NCBI GenBank assembly: GCA_963809545.1
Contig: CAWEKD010000005.1
Span: 1,054,001 to 1,118,000 of the forward strand
Length of the DNA: 64,000 nt
Source: Natronosporangium sp035305625
GTDB lineage: Bacteria > Actinomycetota > Actinomycetes > Mycobacteriales > Micromonosporaceae
Direction: 5' to 3'
Numbering within the stretch: position 1 is the stretch's first letter; each line of letters opens with the position of its first letter. The notes beneath the pieces are model-generated. The model did not search any database and was not told where the DNA came from. It saw only the letters and a program-made list of their open reading frames with translations. Below are positions 49,893 through 59,409 of this stretch, piece by piece. The position numbers and the translations under genes are program-made.

Positions 49893-50602
49893 CCGCCACC
49901 GCCCGCACCCGTGGCCGTCGGTACCGGGTCCACCAGCTGCCCGTCCCGGATGGTCAACACCCGGTCCGCCAGGTCCAGCAGCGCCGGATCATGGGTGGCG
50001 ACCAGCGCGGTCACCCGCCGGTCGCGGACCACCGCTCGCAGCAGCTCCATGATCGACCGTCCGGTTTCGGAGTCGAGTTGTCCGGTCGGCTCATCCGCGA
50101 TCAGCAACTCCGGCTCGTTGGCCAGGGCCCGTGCGATCGCCACCCGCTGCTGCTGGCCACCGGACAACTCGTATGGCCGGTGCGCGGCGTGCCCACCCAA
50201 CCCGACCAGTTCCAGCAGCATCGCCACCCGCTGCTCCCGCTGCGCCGCCGGCAGCTTGACCAGCCGCATCGGCACACTCACGTTCTCGGCCGCGGACAGG
50301 ATCGGCACCAGACCGAACGACTGGAACACGAATCCGATGGTGTGCCGGCGCAACTCCAGCAGCCGCTGCTCGCTGGCCGCGCTCACCTCTTCCCCGGCCA
50401 CCCATACCCGGCCCGCCGACGGGCGGTCCAGTCCGCCGATCAGGTTCAGCAGCGTGGTCTTACCCGCGCCGGAGCGGCCTCGGATCGCCACCAGCTCGCC
50501 TCGGGCGGCGGTGAACGAGACCTCCCGGACCGCCCGGACCACCCGCCGGCCGTGCCCGAACTCCCGGCTCACCCGCTCGACCCGTACCAGTTCCTCACTC
50601 AT
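49889..50602 (-). CDS. ABC exporter ATP-binding protein (MacB/LolD-type, 237 aa)
   Basis: Complete ABC ATPase: Walker A GRSGAGKTTLLNLIGGLDRP, Q-loop FVFQSFGLVPILS, signature LSGGQQQRVAIARALANEPE, Walker B LLIADEPTGQLDSETG and the switch His in VATHDPALLDLADRV. The length and the LD(T/R)P-type features place it with LolD/MacB ATPases working with FtsX-like permeases. ATG 50602 overlaps the upstream ATPase gene by 8 bp. Confidence 0.9.
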   Translation of the reverse strand: MSEELVRVERVSREFGHGRRVVRAVREVSFTAARGELVAIRGRSGAGKTTLLNLIGGLDRPSAGRVWVAGEEVSAASEQRLLELRRHTIGFVFQSFGLVPILSAAENVSVPMRLVKLPAAQREQRVAMLLELVGLGGHAAHRPYELSGGQQQRVAIARALANEPELLIADEPTGQLDSETGRSIMELLRAVVRDRRVTALVATHDPALLDLADRVLTIRDGQLVDPVPTATGAGGGG

Positions 50603-51560
50603 CCGTTGGCTCCTGGTCTCCCCGACGGACCTGGATGTGGTCGCTCCGCAGCCGTAGCCGGACCCGGTCCCGCAGCCGCAGGCTGGCCACGTACGACGCC
50701 GGTAGCTGTAGTCGGCCGGCCCGGTCCAGCAGCGTGTACTCCTCGGCCACCCGCGTCTCGGCGCCATCGGCTCCGACCTGGGTGAATCGACGGACCTCGG
50801 TGGCGGTGCGCCCGTCCTGGATCGCGATGGTGCGGTTCACCTTTTCGGACACGGCCGGGTCGTGGGTGACCACCACGATGGTCACTCCCAGCTTTGCGTT
50901 GATCGTCTGCAGGGCGGTGAACACCTCCGCGGAACTGGCCTCGTCCAGCTCCCCGGTGGGCTCGTCGGCGAACAACACCGCCGGGTCGTTGGCCACCGCT
51001 ACCGCGACCGCCACCCGCTGCTGTTCCCCGCCGCTGAGCTGGGCCGGGCGCCGGTCCGCGCAGTACCCCACCCCCACCATGTCCAGCAGCTCCATCGCCC
51101 GGCGCTGGGCGGCCGCGCCGCGGCGGGTGCGCGCCAGCCGCATCGGTAGCACCACGTTCTCCAGCGCGGTCAGGTACGGCAGGAGGTTGCGGCTGGTCTG
51201 CTGCCACACAAACCCCACCGCGTGGCGGCGGTAGTGCAACCGGCGCCGCCGCGACATCCGCAGCAGGTCATGCCCGGCCACCCGAGCCACCCCGGCGGTG
51301 GGCTCGTCCAGCCCGGACAGGATGTTCAGCAAGGTGGACTTGCCGGATCCGGAGGCGCCCACGATCGCCACCAGCTCTCCCCGTTCGATCACCAGGTCGA
51401 GCCCCTGCAGCGCCACGACCTCGACGCCCTCGGTCTTGAAGATCCGTACCAGCTCGTCGCAGACCACGAGACCGGACGGCTGATCCGCACCTCGGGAGCG
51501 GGCCGCCGCCCGCTCGGCCGCTCGCTGCTGCAATGCCGCGAGCGTGGTTTCACCAGACAT
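50595..51560 (-). CDS. ABC exporter ATP-binding protein with C-terminal extension (321 aa)
   Basis: First gene of the operon. Walker A GASGSGKSTLLNILSGLDEP, Q-loop FVWQQTSRNLLPYL, signature LSGGEQQRVAVAVAVANDPA, Walker B LFADEPTGELDEASSA and switch VVTHDPAVSEKVNR are intact. A C-terminal stretch of about 70 residues (YTLLDRAGRLQLPASYVASL, RLRDRVRLRLRSDHIQV) is not part of the ATPase fold and looks like a small regulatory SpoVT/AbrB-like element. Two ATPases with two permeases suggest a complete heteromeric exporter. ATG 51560. Confidence 0.88.
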   Translation of the reverse strand: MSGETTLAALQQRAAERAAARSRGADQPSGLVVCDELVRIFKTEGVEVVALQGLDLVIERGELVAIVGASGSGKSTLLNILSGLDEPTAGVARVAGHDLLRMSRRRRLHYRRHAVGFVWQQTSRNLLPYLTALENVVLPMRLARTRRGAAAQRRAMELLDMVGVGYCADRRPAQLSGGEQQRVAVAVAVANDPAVLFADEPTGELDEASSAEVFTALQTINAKLGVTIVVVTHDPAVSEKVNRTIAIQDGRTATEVRRFTQVGADGAETRVAEEYTLLDRAGRLQLPASYVASLRLRDRVRLRLRSDHIQVRRGDQEPTDE

Positions 51561-51712
51561 AGGTATGACTCGCCTCCGGGGCCCACTCATGATCACCTTC
51601 TCTCCAGACGCCCGGGGGGTGCCGGAGGGTTGTCGCGCCCCCGCTTCTTTGCGCGATCGGCTGATGGCGGCCGGCCGGATGTCCGCCCCCGCAGGGGTGG
51701 GAGACTCACGGC

Positions 51713-52687
51713 ATGTACGCGGTGACGATCCCTGAGCCGGGTGGGCCGGAGGCGCTGCGCTGGCAGGAGGTGCCGGACCCGGAGCCGGCCGCCGGAGAGG
51801 TGTTGATCGAGGTTCACGCCGCGGGCGTGAACCGGGCTGACCTGTTGCAGCGGCAGGGGCATTACCCGCCCCCACCGGGGGCGTCGGAGTACCCGGGGCT
51901 GGAGTGCGCCGGGGTGATTCGGGCGCTTGGGTCGGGGGTCACCGGCTGGCGGGTCGGCGATCCGGTGTGTGCGCTGTTGGCCGGCGGTGGCTACGCCGAA
52001 CTGGTGAGCGTGCCGGAGGGGCAGGTACTGCCGGTGCCGGCGGGGGTGGATCTGATCGATGCCGCGGGGCTACCGGAGGTGGCCTGCACGGTGTGGGCCA
52101 ACCTGGTGGACGCGGCACAGCTCCGCGCGGGTGAGACCGTGCTGGTGCATGGGGGCGGCAGCGGCATCGGCACGTTCGCGATCCAGCTGGCGCGCGCGCT
52201 CGGCGCCCGGGTACTCACCACCGCCCGGGGGGCCAAGCACGCCGCCCTCGCGGAGCTGGGCGCCGAGGTGACGATCGATTACACCGAGACGGATTTCCTG
52301 ACCGCGGTCCGGGAAGCGACGGACGGGCGAGGGGTCGACGTCATTCTGGACATCATCGGCGCCGCTTACCTGTCCCGGAACGTGGCGGCGCTGGCGACCG
52401 GTGGTCGCCTGGTGGTGATCGGGCTGCAGGGAGGCCGTCGAGGAGAGTTGGACCTGGCGGCGTTGTTGGCCAAACGAGGGACGGTGACCGCTAGCTCGCT
52501 GCGGTCCCGGCCGGTGGCGGAGAAGGCGCGGATTGTGGCGGGCGTACGTCAGCAGGTCTGGCCGCTGATCGAGTCCGGTGCGATCCGGCCGGTGATCGAC
52601 CGCCGGTTGCCGATGTCGGAGGCCGCCGAGGCGCATCGGTGGCTGGAGGACAGCGCCCACCTCGGCAAGGTGCTCTTGCTGCCGTGA
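51713..52687 (+). CDS. NAD(P)H quinone oxidoreductase, MDR family (324 aa)
   Basis: Medium-chain reductase of the PIG3/quinone oxidoreductase group: MYAVTIPEPGGPEALRWQEV, AGVNRADLLQRQGHYPPPPG (PIG3-type signature) and cofactor motif ETVLVHGGGSGIGTFAIQLA, without structural-zinc cysteines. It reduces quinones with NADPH in the cytoplasm. Divergent from the exporter operon, 152 bp between starts. The gene ends 51 bp before the convergent glycosyltransferase gene. Confidence 0.87.
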   Translation: MYAVTIPEPGGPEALRWQEVPDPEPAAGEVLIEVHAAGVNRADLLQRQGHYPPPPGASEYPGLECAGVIRALGSGVTGWRVGDPVCALLAGGGYAELVSVPEGQVLPVPAGVDLIDAAGLPEVACTVWANLVDAAQLRAGETVLVHGGGSGIGTFAIQLARALGARVLTTARGAKHAALAELGAEVTIDYTETDFLTAVREATDGRGVDVILDIIGAAYLSRNVAALATGGRLVVIGLQGGRRGELDLAALLAKRGTVTASSLRSRPVAEKARIVAGVRQQVWPLIESGAIRPVIDRRLPMSEAAEAHRWLEDSAHLGKVLLLP

Positions 52688-52738
52688 GGATGCGGGCCGG
52701 AACAGCGTCCGTGAGCGGGGGCGGGGCTGGCTGCGGTG

Positions 52739-53437
52739 TTACTGCTGGCGAGCCGGTCGGCGTACCCGCTCCCGGCCGAGGATCCAGAGCGCCTCGACCC
52801 CGTCCTTCCAGGTGATCTTTTTACCTTCTTCCCGGCTGCGGGCCCGATAGCTGATCGGCACCTCGTACGGTTTGATTTTGCGGCGCAGCAGTTTGGCGGT
52901 GATCTCCGCTTCGATGCCGAATCCGCGGGAGCGGATGTCCAGCGAGCGGAACAGCGGCACCGGCATCAGCTTGAAACAGGTCTCGAGGTCGCCCAGATAG
53001 GAGTTGTAGAAGATATTCGCGGCCGTGGTGATCGCCTTGTTCCCCATTACGTACCAGAACGAGTACGCAGTGTGAGCGCCGAACACCCGGTTGCCGTAGA
53101 CCACCCGGGCGCGCCCATCCATCACGGGGGCGAGCAGCTTGGGCAGATCCTGGGGGTCGTACTCCAGGTCCGCATCCATGATCACCAGGTAGTCACCTTC
53201 GGCGTGATGAGCGCCGGTGCGGATCGCCGCCCCCTTGCCACGATTGCGGGGATGGGTGAACACCCGTACGCGGGGGTCGTCGATCGTGCGCAGCACCTCG
53301 GCGGTGCCGTCTCGGCTGCCGTCGTCCACCACGATCACTTCGATGTCGCAGGGGTAGTCCACCGCTAGCGTCTGCTTCAGCGCCTCGGCCACGTGGTCCT
53401 GCTCGTTGTAGACGGGCATCAAGATCGATAGCTTCAC
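52739..53437 (-). CDS. family 2 glycosyltransferase (polyprenyl-phosphate mannose/glucose synthase-like, 232 aa)
   Basis: GT-A fold: KLSILMPVYNEQDHVAEALK, DIEVIVVDDGSRDGTAEVLR, RNRGKGAAIRTGAHHAEGDY, then LVIMDADLEYDPQD with the metal-binding DxD. The FGIEAEITAKLLRRKIKPYE and KKITWKDGVEALW blocks resemble dolichyl-phosphate hexose synthases. No membrane segments, so it is a peripheral enzyme acting at the membrane. The GTG at 53437 has GGAG five bases upstream and starts MKLSILMPVY; a GTG at 53455 is possible and would add six residues. Confidence 0.88.
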   Translation of the reverse strand: MKLSILMPVYNEQDHVAEALKQTLAVDYPCDIEVIVVDDGSRDGTAEVLRTIDDPRVRVFTHPRNRGKGAAIRTGAHHAEGDYLVIMDADLEYDPQDLPKLLAPVMDGRARVVYGNRVFGAHTAYSFWYVMGNKAITTAANIFYNSYLGDLETCFKLMPVPLFRSLDIRSRGFGIEAEITAKLLRRKIKPYEVPISYRARSREEGKKITWKDGVEALWILGRERVRRPARQQ

Positions 53438-53632
53438 CGGGGCTCCACAGCTCACGGAATGGTCGGACAGATAGTCACTCCTCGACAGAGTAACCCCCGG
53501 AGGGCCGGCTCCAGGGCGGAACTGCCGGGCCCAGCAGAAAACATTCGACCAGAAATCACCCGACTGAGACCAGGCTGGATCTCCGCTGAGGCCGGCCTGA
53601 GATTCCGCGGCACCGGGGCGGCGGTCCGGGCG

Positions 53633-54322
53633 CTACCCGCGGCTGAGTAACGCCACCACTTCGTCGTCGTCGACCTGAGTAAACCGCTGGTAGTAGCGAC
53701 TGACCGCGCCGAAATCCGGTGGGGCCAGCGGACACACCACCTCGTCGGCCACCTCTCGGAGGCGGGCCAGCGCCTCCGGCGCCCCGACCGGAGCGGCCAT
53801 CACCACCCGGCTCGCTCCCAGGTGCCTGGCCACCTCTACCGCCGCGCGGGCGGTGGCCCCGGTGGCCAGACCGTCGTCCACCACGATCGCCACCCGGCCC
53901 ACCAGCGACAGCGCCGGCCGGTTGGGGCGATAGCGCTGCTCCCGCTGCGTCAGCTCCGCCTCCGCTGACTGGCGTACCGCCTCGATCTCCGCGGGGGTGA
54001 GCAGATCGGCGATCGCCTCGTTGCGGACCATCACCCCACCCGGTCCGATCGCGCCGAACGCGAGCTCCGGCGCGCTGGGCACCCCGAGTTTGCGGACGAC
54101 CAGTACGTCCAGGGGGGCGTCGAGCCGCTCCGCCACCACCGCGGCCACCGGCACCCCGCCTCGAACCAGGCCCAGCACCGTGACGTCTGGTCGTCCGGCG
54201 TACGGCGTCAGGTGCTCGGCGAGCACTTCGCCGGCGGCGGTCCGGTCTCGGTAGGCCGTATCCACTCCTTTAGCTAATCGTGTTCCCGCCGCCGGCGCAC
54301 GGCTTTCCTCAGGTGGGGGCAT
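53633..54322 (-). CDS. phosphoribosyltransferase family protein (229 aa)
   Basis: Type I PRTase with the PRPP-binding loop VAIVVDDGLATGATARAAVE and the preceding VTVLGLVRGGVPVAAVVAER. The insert FGAIGPGGVMVRNEAIADLL is typical of the large actinobacterial PRTase family that is found alone or fused to dienelactone hydrolase domains. The substrate base is unknown. Start 54322 is an ATG; a GTG near residue 21 (VDTAYRDRTA) is an alternative but overlaps its AAAGGAG. Divergent from cysS. Confidence 0.8.
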   Translation of the reverse strand: MPPPEESRAPAAGTRLAKGVDTAYRDRTAAGEVLAEHLTPYAGRPDVTVLGLVRGGVPVAAVVAERLDAPLDVLVVRKLGVPSAPELAFGAIGPGGVMVRNEAIADLLTPAEIEAVRQSAEAELTQREQRYRPNRPALSLVGRVAIVVDDGLATGATARAAVEVARHLGASRVVMAAPVGAPEALARLREVADEVVCPLAPPDFGAVSRYYQRFTQVDDDEVVALLSRG

Positions 54323-54476
54323 GGTCGGGCCGAGGGGGGCCGGCGGCCGGGGTCGGGCGGGCTGCGGTCCGGCCGATCTGCGGGTGGCGGCAGAACCGTT
54401 TGATCCGGGTGGGGCGGGGCAGGAATGGCGTCGACCATGCCCCCAACGGAGCGCCGGTGCCCGATACGCTGCAACC

Positions 54477-55886
54477 ATGACCCTGCGCCTGTACGACACC
54501 TGGACCCGCCAGGTAACCGAGCTGTCGCCGCGGGTACCTGGACAGATCGGTATCTACTTGTGCGGGCTGACTGTGCAGTCGGGCCCGCATATCGGGCACC
54601 TGCGCTCGGGTGTCAACTATGACGTCCTCCGCCGGTGGCTGCTGCGCTCCGGATACCAGGTCACCCTGATCCGCAACATCACCGATATTGACGACAAGGT
54701 GTTGGCCAAGGCGGCCGAAGCGGGCCGTCCGTTCTGGTCGATTGCGTACGGCAACGAGCGGCTCCTGGCCGAGACGTACCAGGCACTGAATGTGCTGCCC
54801 CCCACCTACGAGCCTCGTGCCACCGGACACATCCCCGAGATTCAGGAACTGATCCAGGAGTTGCTTGCGCGGGGGCATGCCTATCAGGCCACGGACGGTT
54901 CCGGGGATGTCTACTTTGATGTGACCACCTACCCGGAGTACGGGGCGCTGTCCCGGCAGCAGCCGGCGGACATGCAGCCGGCCGAGGACGGGGATCCGCG
55001 CGGCAAGCGTGATCCGCGGGACTTTGCACTGTGGAAGGGGGCCAAGCCGGACGAGCCGGCGGAGGCGCAGTGGCCCAGCCCGTGGGGTCGGGGGCGCCCC
55101 GGTTGGCATATCGAGTGCTCCGCGATGGCGCGCCGCTACCTTGGGGACGAGTTCGACATTCACGGCGGCGGGCTGGACCTCATCTTCCCCCACCACGAGA
55201 ACGAGATCGCCCAATCTCGGGCCGCCGGGTACGGGTTCGCCCGCTACTGGGTGCACCACGGGCTGCTCAACTTCGGCGAGGCGAAGATGAGCAAGTCGTT
55301 CGGTAACGTGCTGGACCTGGCCGGGGTGGTGGCGGCCGGTGTCCGGCCAGTGGAGCTGCGGTACTACCTGGCCTGGCCGCACTACCGCTCCCGGATCGAC
55401 TACTCGGAGGAGTCGCTGCGCGAGTCCGCGGTCACCTACCAGCGGATCGAGGGGTTCGTGCGACGGGCGGCCGAGCGGGTCGGCCCGGGCGAGCCCGGGC
55501 CGGTGTGCGCGGACTTCACCGCGGCCATGGACGACGACCTCAACACTCCGCAGGCGATGGCGGCGGTGCAGGAGGTGGTCCGGGAGGGCAACACCGCCTA
55601 CGCCGAGGGGGACGACGACCGGCTGCGGGGGGCGTTGGCCAGTGTCCGGGGGATGCTGGACGTGTTCGGGATCGACCCGCTGGATCCGGCCTGGTCGACC
55701 GGGGACAGCGGGCAGCTGCGGCCGGTGGTGGACGCGTTGGTGGCCCTGGCGCTGGAGCAGCGGCAGGCGGCCCGGGAACGGAAGGACTACGCCACGGCGG
55801 ACACGATTCGGGACCAGCTGAAGCAGATCGGCGTGGTGGTCGAAGACACTCCTCGTGGCCCTAGGTGGACAATCAATGGCCGGTAA
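54477..55886 (+). CDS. cysS: cysteine--tRNA ligase CysS (469 aa)
   Basis: Class I aminoacyl-tRNA synthetase. The HIGH motif is in QSGPHIGHLRSGVNYDVLRR, directly after the zinc-ligand Cys of YLCGLTV. Other zinc/substrate blocks are WHIECSAMARRYLGDEFDIH and GGGLDLIFPHHENEIAQSRA. The KMSKS loop is KMSKSFGNVLDLAGVVAAGV. The C-terminal anticodon-binding domain ends DTIRDQLKQIGVVVEDTPRG. Length is normal. ATG 54477. The last 11 bases overlap rlmB, giving the common cysS-rlmB pair of actinomycetes. Confidence 0.95.
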   Translation: MTLRLYDTWTRQVTELSPRVPGQIGIYLCGLTVQSGPHIGHLRSGVNYDVLRRWLLRSGYQVTLIRNITDIDDKVLAKAAEAGRPFWSIAYGNERLLAETYQALNVLPPTYEPRATGHIPEIQELIQELLARGHAYQATDGSGDVYFDVTTYPEYGALSRQQPADMQPAEDGDPRGKRDPRDFALWKGAKPDEPAEAQWPSPWGRGRPGWHIECSAMARRYLGDEFDIHGGGLDLIFPHHENEIAQSRAAGYGFARYWVHHGLLNFGEAKMSKSFGNVLDLAGVVAAGVRPVELRYYLAWPHYRSRIDYSEESLRESAVTYQRIEGFVRRAAERVGPGEPGPVCADFTAAMDDDLNTPQAMAAVQEVVREGNTAYAEGDDDRLRGALASVRGMLDVFGIDPLDPAWSTGDSGQLRPVVDALVALALEQRQAARERKDYATADTIRDQLKQIGVVVEDTPRGPRWTINGR

Positions 55887-56907
55887 AGCCCGCGGGCGTT
55901 CCGGCAAGCCCGTCGATACCCCGCCCAAAGGTCGCCGCCGGGGCGGTAAGGGCCGGACCCTGCCGGCGGAGGAACGGCCCTGGCACAAGGCGTACTCCGG
56001 TGAGGACGTACCCCGGGGCACCGCCCGCAAGCAGGAACGGGAACGGCGGGCAGCGGCGGAGAAGGGGCGCCCGCCGAAGGTGGGGCGACCGGGCCCCGGC
56101 TCCAAGGCCGCGCGGGCGGCGGAGAGACGGTCCGGGGCGGGCAGCCGGGCTTCCCAAGAGGGCCCGGAGCTGCTGGTGGGGCGCAACCCGGTGGTGGAGG
56201 CGCTGCGGGCGCGGATACCGGCCACCGCGCTGTACGTGGCGTACGGGATCGACATCGACGACCGGGTCAACGAGAGCGTGCGGACCGCCAGCGATCGGGG
56301 ACTGGCGATCCTGGAGGTGAGCCGGTCAGAGCTGGACCGACTCTCCGGCGGGGCGCTGCACCAGGGGATCGGGCTCCAGGTGCCGCCGTACTCGTACCTG
56401 CCGTTCGAGGATCTGCTGGCGGCGGCTTCCGAGCACCCGGAGCCACCGCTGCTGGTGGCGCTGGACGGGGTGACCGACCCGCGTAACCTGGGGGCGGTGA
56501 TCCGCTCCGCCGCGGCGTTCGGCGCCCACGGGGTGTTCGTGCCGAAGCGGCGGGCGGCCGGCATGACCGCTACCGCCTGGCGCACCAGTGCAGGCGCGGC
56601 CGCCCGGTTGCCGGTGTCCCGGGTGACCAACCTGACTCGGGCGCTGAAGGCGTGCCAGCAGGAAGGGTATGTGGTGGTCGGCCTGGACGCGGATGCGCCC
56701 ACCGGGCTGTATGACCTGGAGGTGGCGGTGGCGCCACTGGTGGTGGTGGTCGGCTCGGAGGGGCGTGGGTTGTCCCGGCTGGTCGGCAGCACCTGCGACT
56801 TTCGGGTAGCGATTCCGATGAGTTCCGAAGTGGAGTCCCTGAACGCCAGCGTGGCCGCGGCGGTGGCGCTGGCGGAGGTGGCGAGGCGACGGTCGATCGA
56901 GTCATGA
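55876..56907 (+). CDS. rlmB: 23S rRNA (guanosine(2251)-2'-O)-methyltransferase RlmB (343 aa)
   Basis: A SpoU-family (SPOUT) methyltransferase with an N-terminal low-complexity basic stretch (residues 1-95, KGRRRGGKGRTLPAEERPWH) and a TrmH substrate-binding domain (LLVGRNPVVEALRARIPATA). The SPOUT core shows motif 1 ALDGVTDPRNLGAVIRSAAA, motif 2 LVVVVGSEGRGLSRLVGSTC and motif 3 IPMSSEVESLNASVAAAVAL, with the catalytic Arg and the knot residues. It methylates G2251 of 23S rRNA. Overlaps cysS by 11 bp and the next gene by 4 bp. Confidence 0.94.
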   Translation: MAGKARGRSGKPVDTPPKGRRRGGKGRTLPAEERPWHKAYSGEDVPRGTARKQERERRAAAEKGRPPKVGRPGPGSKAARAAERRSGAGSRASQEGPELLVGRNPVVEALRARIPATALYVAYGIDIDDRVNESVRTASDRGLAILEVSRSELDRLSGGALHQGIGLQVPPYSYLPFEDLLAAASEHPEPPLLVALDGVTDPRNLGAVIRSAAAFGAHGVFVPKRRAAGMTATAWRTSAGAAARLPVSRVTNLTRALKACQQEGYVVVGLDADAPTGLYDLEVAVAPLVVVVGSEGRGLSRLVGSTCDFRVAIPMSSEVESLNASVAAAVALAEVARRRSIES

Positions 56908-58292
56908 CATATCAGTCGTACGTCCTGCCCGCGGAGGGCAGGCGGCGTCGGGTGCCCCGCTGGATCATCGGAGTGGCGGTCGCGACCGCGGTGGCCTCGG
57001 TGGTGGCGTTCGTCACCACGCTGATGTGGCCGACCGGCCAGGAGCAGGTGCGGGGCGAGCCGCTGGCCTTTCAGACGTTCCGCTTCATCACCGACATCGA
57101 ATACGACCATCCCTCGGCGACCTATCTGACCGCGATCGACCCGAAGCAGGATGTCGGGTACGTGGCGTGGGAGCAGGCCTCTCAGTTGCGGATACGGGCG
57201 TTTCACCTGGCCAGTGGGGAGCGGCAGTGGCAGGTGGCGCTCGACAGTCCTTCCTGGAGTCGGCTGATCGCCGTACCTGGATTGCTGCTGGTGGTCGGGG
57301 AGGGGCAATCGGTGTCCGATCCCCGGCGGCTGTTGGCGCTGCGCAGCGTTGACGGGCAGAGCGCTTGGGAGCGGACGGTCCGAGGCGATGACGCACTGGT
57401 GTTCGGGGAGCAGTTCCTGGCCTGGTTGAGCCGGGCGGAACCGGCGCTGCTGGGGCTGAGCCCCGCCACCGGCGAGGAGATGTGGCGTCAGAATCTGGCC
57501 AGTGCGGATGCGCGGCTTGGTGGGGTGCTGACGGAGGCGGTGCTGGACTCCCCTACCGACTGGTCCGGGGAAGCACTGGCGGTCACCTACGATCACCGGC
57601 TGGTGCTGGTCACCTCAGAGGCCGTGGTCCGGGTGCTGGATGGTCGGGACGGACGGGTGCTGTCTGAGCGCGCGGGTGTCGTCACCCCGTCCGAGCTGAT
57701 CCTGGCGTACCGGGACCGGTTGTACGTGGCGCGGGACGAGGCCGGGTACGAGGTCGTCTCGTACCAGCTCAATGAATTGACGGCCCCACCGGTCATCCAC
57801 TATCGCAGCACTGATCCGAAGCGGTGGCCGGATTCGCTGGTGGCTTGCGGGCCGGGGCGACTGTGCCTAGTGGACACCTACATGTTCGACTCCGCCTCCC
57901 GGGAAGTGGTGGTGGTGGCGCCGGACGGGGGTGGTGAGGTGTGGCGGCAGGCCGTACCGTATGCGGAAGTGCTGCTACCCGTAGGTGACTGGCTAGCGGT
58001 GATCAGTGATGACCTGGCGGGGCACACGCTGACGGTGTGGAACGGCCAGGGTGAGCTGGTGTTGGCGCGGAACGCGGTGGCGACCCGGTTGAACTACGGC
58101 AACCTGCTCATCATCGAGGGGCCGTTGTATGACCCGGAGAAGGTGCGGGTCGCGGGTCTGGCCACCGCGGTGGGGGAGCCGGTCAACCTGGGGCGGGCCC
58201 CCCTGTCGATCGGGCCGGACTGCGCCTGGAATGAGAAGTATTTGTTGTGCGCCGGCCGGGACGCGGCGGAGGTGTGGCAGTTCGCCGAGTGA
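56904..58292 (+). CDS. membrane-anchored PQQ-like propeller protein (462 aa)
   Basis: One N-terminal membrane segment (WIIGVAVATAVASVVAFVTT) and an extracytoplasmic beta-propeller with repeats resembling PQQ-binding blades (YLTAIDPKQDVGYVAWEQAS, LLALRSVDGQSAWERTVRGD, LLGLSPATGEEMWRQNLASA, VVVVAPDGGGEVWRQAVPYA). BamB-like scaffold function is possible, no enzymatic site is evident. It overlaps rlmB by four bases (ATGA), so it is the third gene of the cysS operon. The tail ends 31 bp before the convergent ATPase gene. Confidence 0.78.
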   Translation: MTYQSYVLPAEGRRRRVPRWIIGVAVATAVASVVAFVTTLMWPTGQEQVRGEPLAFQTFRFITDIEYDHPSATYLTAIDPKQDVGYVAWEQASQLRIRAFHLASGERQWQVALDSPSWSRLIAVPGLLLVVGEGQSVSDPRRLLALRSVDGQSAWERTVRGDDALVFGEQFLAWLSRAEPALLGLSPATGEEMWRQNLASADARLGGVLTEAVLDSPTDWSGEALAVTYDHRLVLVTSEAVVRVLDGRDGRVLSERAGVVTPSELILAYRDRLYVARDEAGYEVVSYQLNELTAPPVIHYRSTDPKRWPDSLVACGPGRLCLVDTYMFDSASREVVVVAPDGGGEVWRQAVPYAEVLLPVGDWLAVISDDLAGHTLTVWNGQGELVLARNAVATRLNYGNLLIIEGPLYDPEKVRVAGLATAVGEPVNLGRAPLSIGPDCAWNEKYLLCAGRDAAEVWQFAE

Positions 58293-58323
58293 GCTGACCC
58301 CGCCGCGCCCCGACCGGTGACGC

Positions 58324-59409
58324 TCACAGCCGGTTGCCAGTGGCGGCGTGGAACGCGTGGTGACCGTTGGCGGGCTTGATGTAGACGGTGTCGCCCATGG
58401 TGGGCATGTCCTTGCGGTCGATGGTGACTACGAACCGCTCCTCCTGGCCGTTGATGGAGGCGTTGCCGTACACGTTGGCGTGGGAGCCGAGGTCTTCCAC
58501 CAGCTCCACCACGATCGGCAGTCCGCCCTCGCCTTCACCGACCAGCCGGGTGTCCTCCGGCCGGAAGCCGACCGTGACCTTCCCGTCACCACCCTCGGCG
58601 GCCGCCTCCCGCTGTTCCCGGGTCAGCGGTAGCACCAGCTCGCCGAGCGCGGCGCCCTGCTCGGTCAACGGCACGGTCTTGATGTTCATGGCGGGGGAGC
58701 CGATGAACCCGGCGACGAACACGTTCGCCGGGGTGTCGTAGAGCGTCCGCGGGGTGTCCACCTGCTGGAGCACGCCGTCGAGCAGTACCGCCACCCGGTG
58801 GCCCATGGTCATGGCCTCCACCTGGTCGTGGGTGACGTAGACGGTGGTGGTGCCGAGCTTGGCCTGCAGGGTCGCGATCTGCGACCGGGTCTGCACCCGC
58901 AGCTTGGCGTCCAGGTTGGACAAGGGCTCGTCCATGAGGAAGACCTGGGGTTCCCGCACGATCGCCCGCCCCATGGCGACGCGCTGCCGCTGCCCTCCGG
59001 AGAGCGCCTTGGGTTTGCGGTTGAGGAACTCCTCCAGTTGCAGCAGTCGGGCGGCCTCCCGCACTCGCCGGTCGATCTCCGCCTTGGGGGTGCGGCGCAG
59101 CTTCAGCGCGAACGCCATGTTGTCGTAGACCGACATATGGGGGTAGAGGGCGTAGTTCTGGAAGACCATCGCGATGTCACGGGCCTTCGGCGGCAGGTGG
59201 GTGACCTCTTGGTCATCGATGAAGATCGCCCCGTGGTCGACGTCTTCCAGCCCCGCGAGCATCCGTAGGCTGGTGGACTTCCCGCACCCGGAGGGGCCGA
59301 CCAGGACGAGGAACTCGCCGTCGCCGATTTCGAGGTTGAGCCGGTCCACCGCCGGCTTCTCCGTGCCCGGGTAGATCCGGGAAGCGTCTTTGAACGTCAC
59401 CGTAGCCAT
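58324..59409 (-). CDS. ugpC: sugar ABC transporter ATP-binding protein UgpC/MsiK-type (361 aa)
   Basis: MATVTFKDASRIYPGTEKPA followed by Walker A GPSGCGKSTSLRMLAGLEDV, signature LSGGQRQRVAMGRAIVREPQ, Walker B VFLMDEPLSNLDAKLRVQTR and switch VYVTHDQVEAMTMGHRVAVL. The C-terminal 130 residues form the MalK-type OB/TOBE regulatory domain (KVTVGFRPEDTRLVGEGEGG). In actinomycetes one such MsiK protein energises many sugar importers at once, which agrees with the absence of permease genes here. ATG 59409, with AAGGA upstream. Confidence 0.9.
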   Translation of the reverse strand: MATVTFKDASRIYPGTEKPAVDRLNLEIGDGEFLVLVGPSGCGKSTSLRMLAGLEDVDHGAIFIDDQEVTHLPPKARDIAMVFQNYALYPHMSVYDNMAFALKLRRTPKAEIDRRVREAARLLQLEEFLNRKPKALSGGQRQRVAMGRAIVREPQVFLMDEPLSNLDAKLRVQTRSQIATLQAKLGTTTVYVTHDQVEAMTMGHRVAVLLDGVLQQVDTPRTLYDTPANVFVAGFIGSPAMNIKTVPLTEQGAALGELVLPLTREQREAAAEGGDGKVTVGFRPEDTRLVGEGEGGLPIVVELVEDLGSHANVYGNASINGQEERFVVTIDRKDMPTMGDTVYIKPANGHHAFHAATGNRL

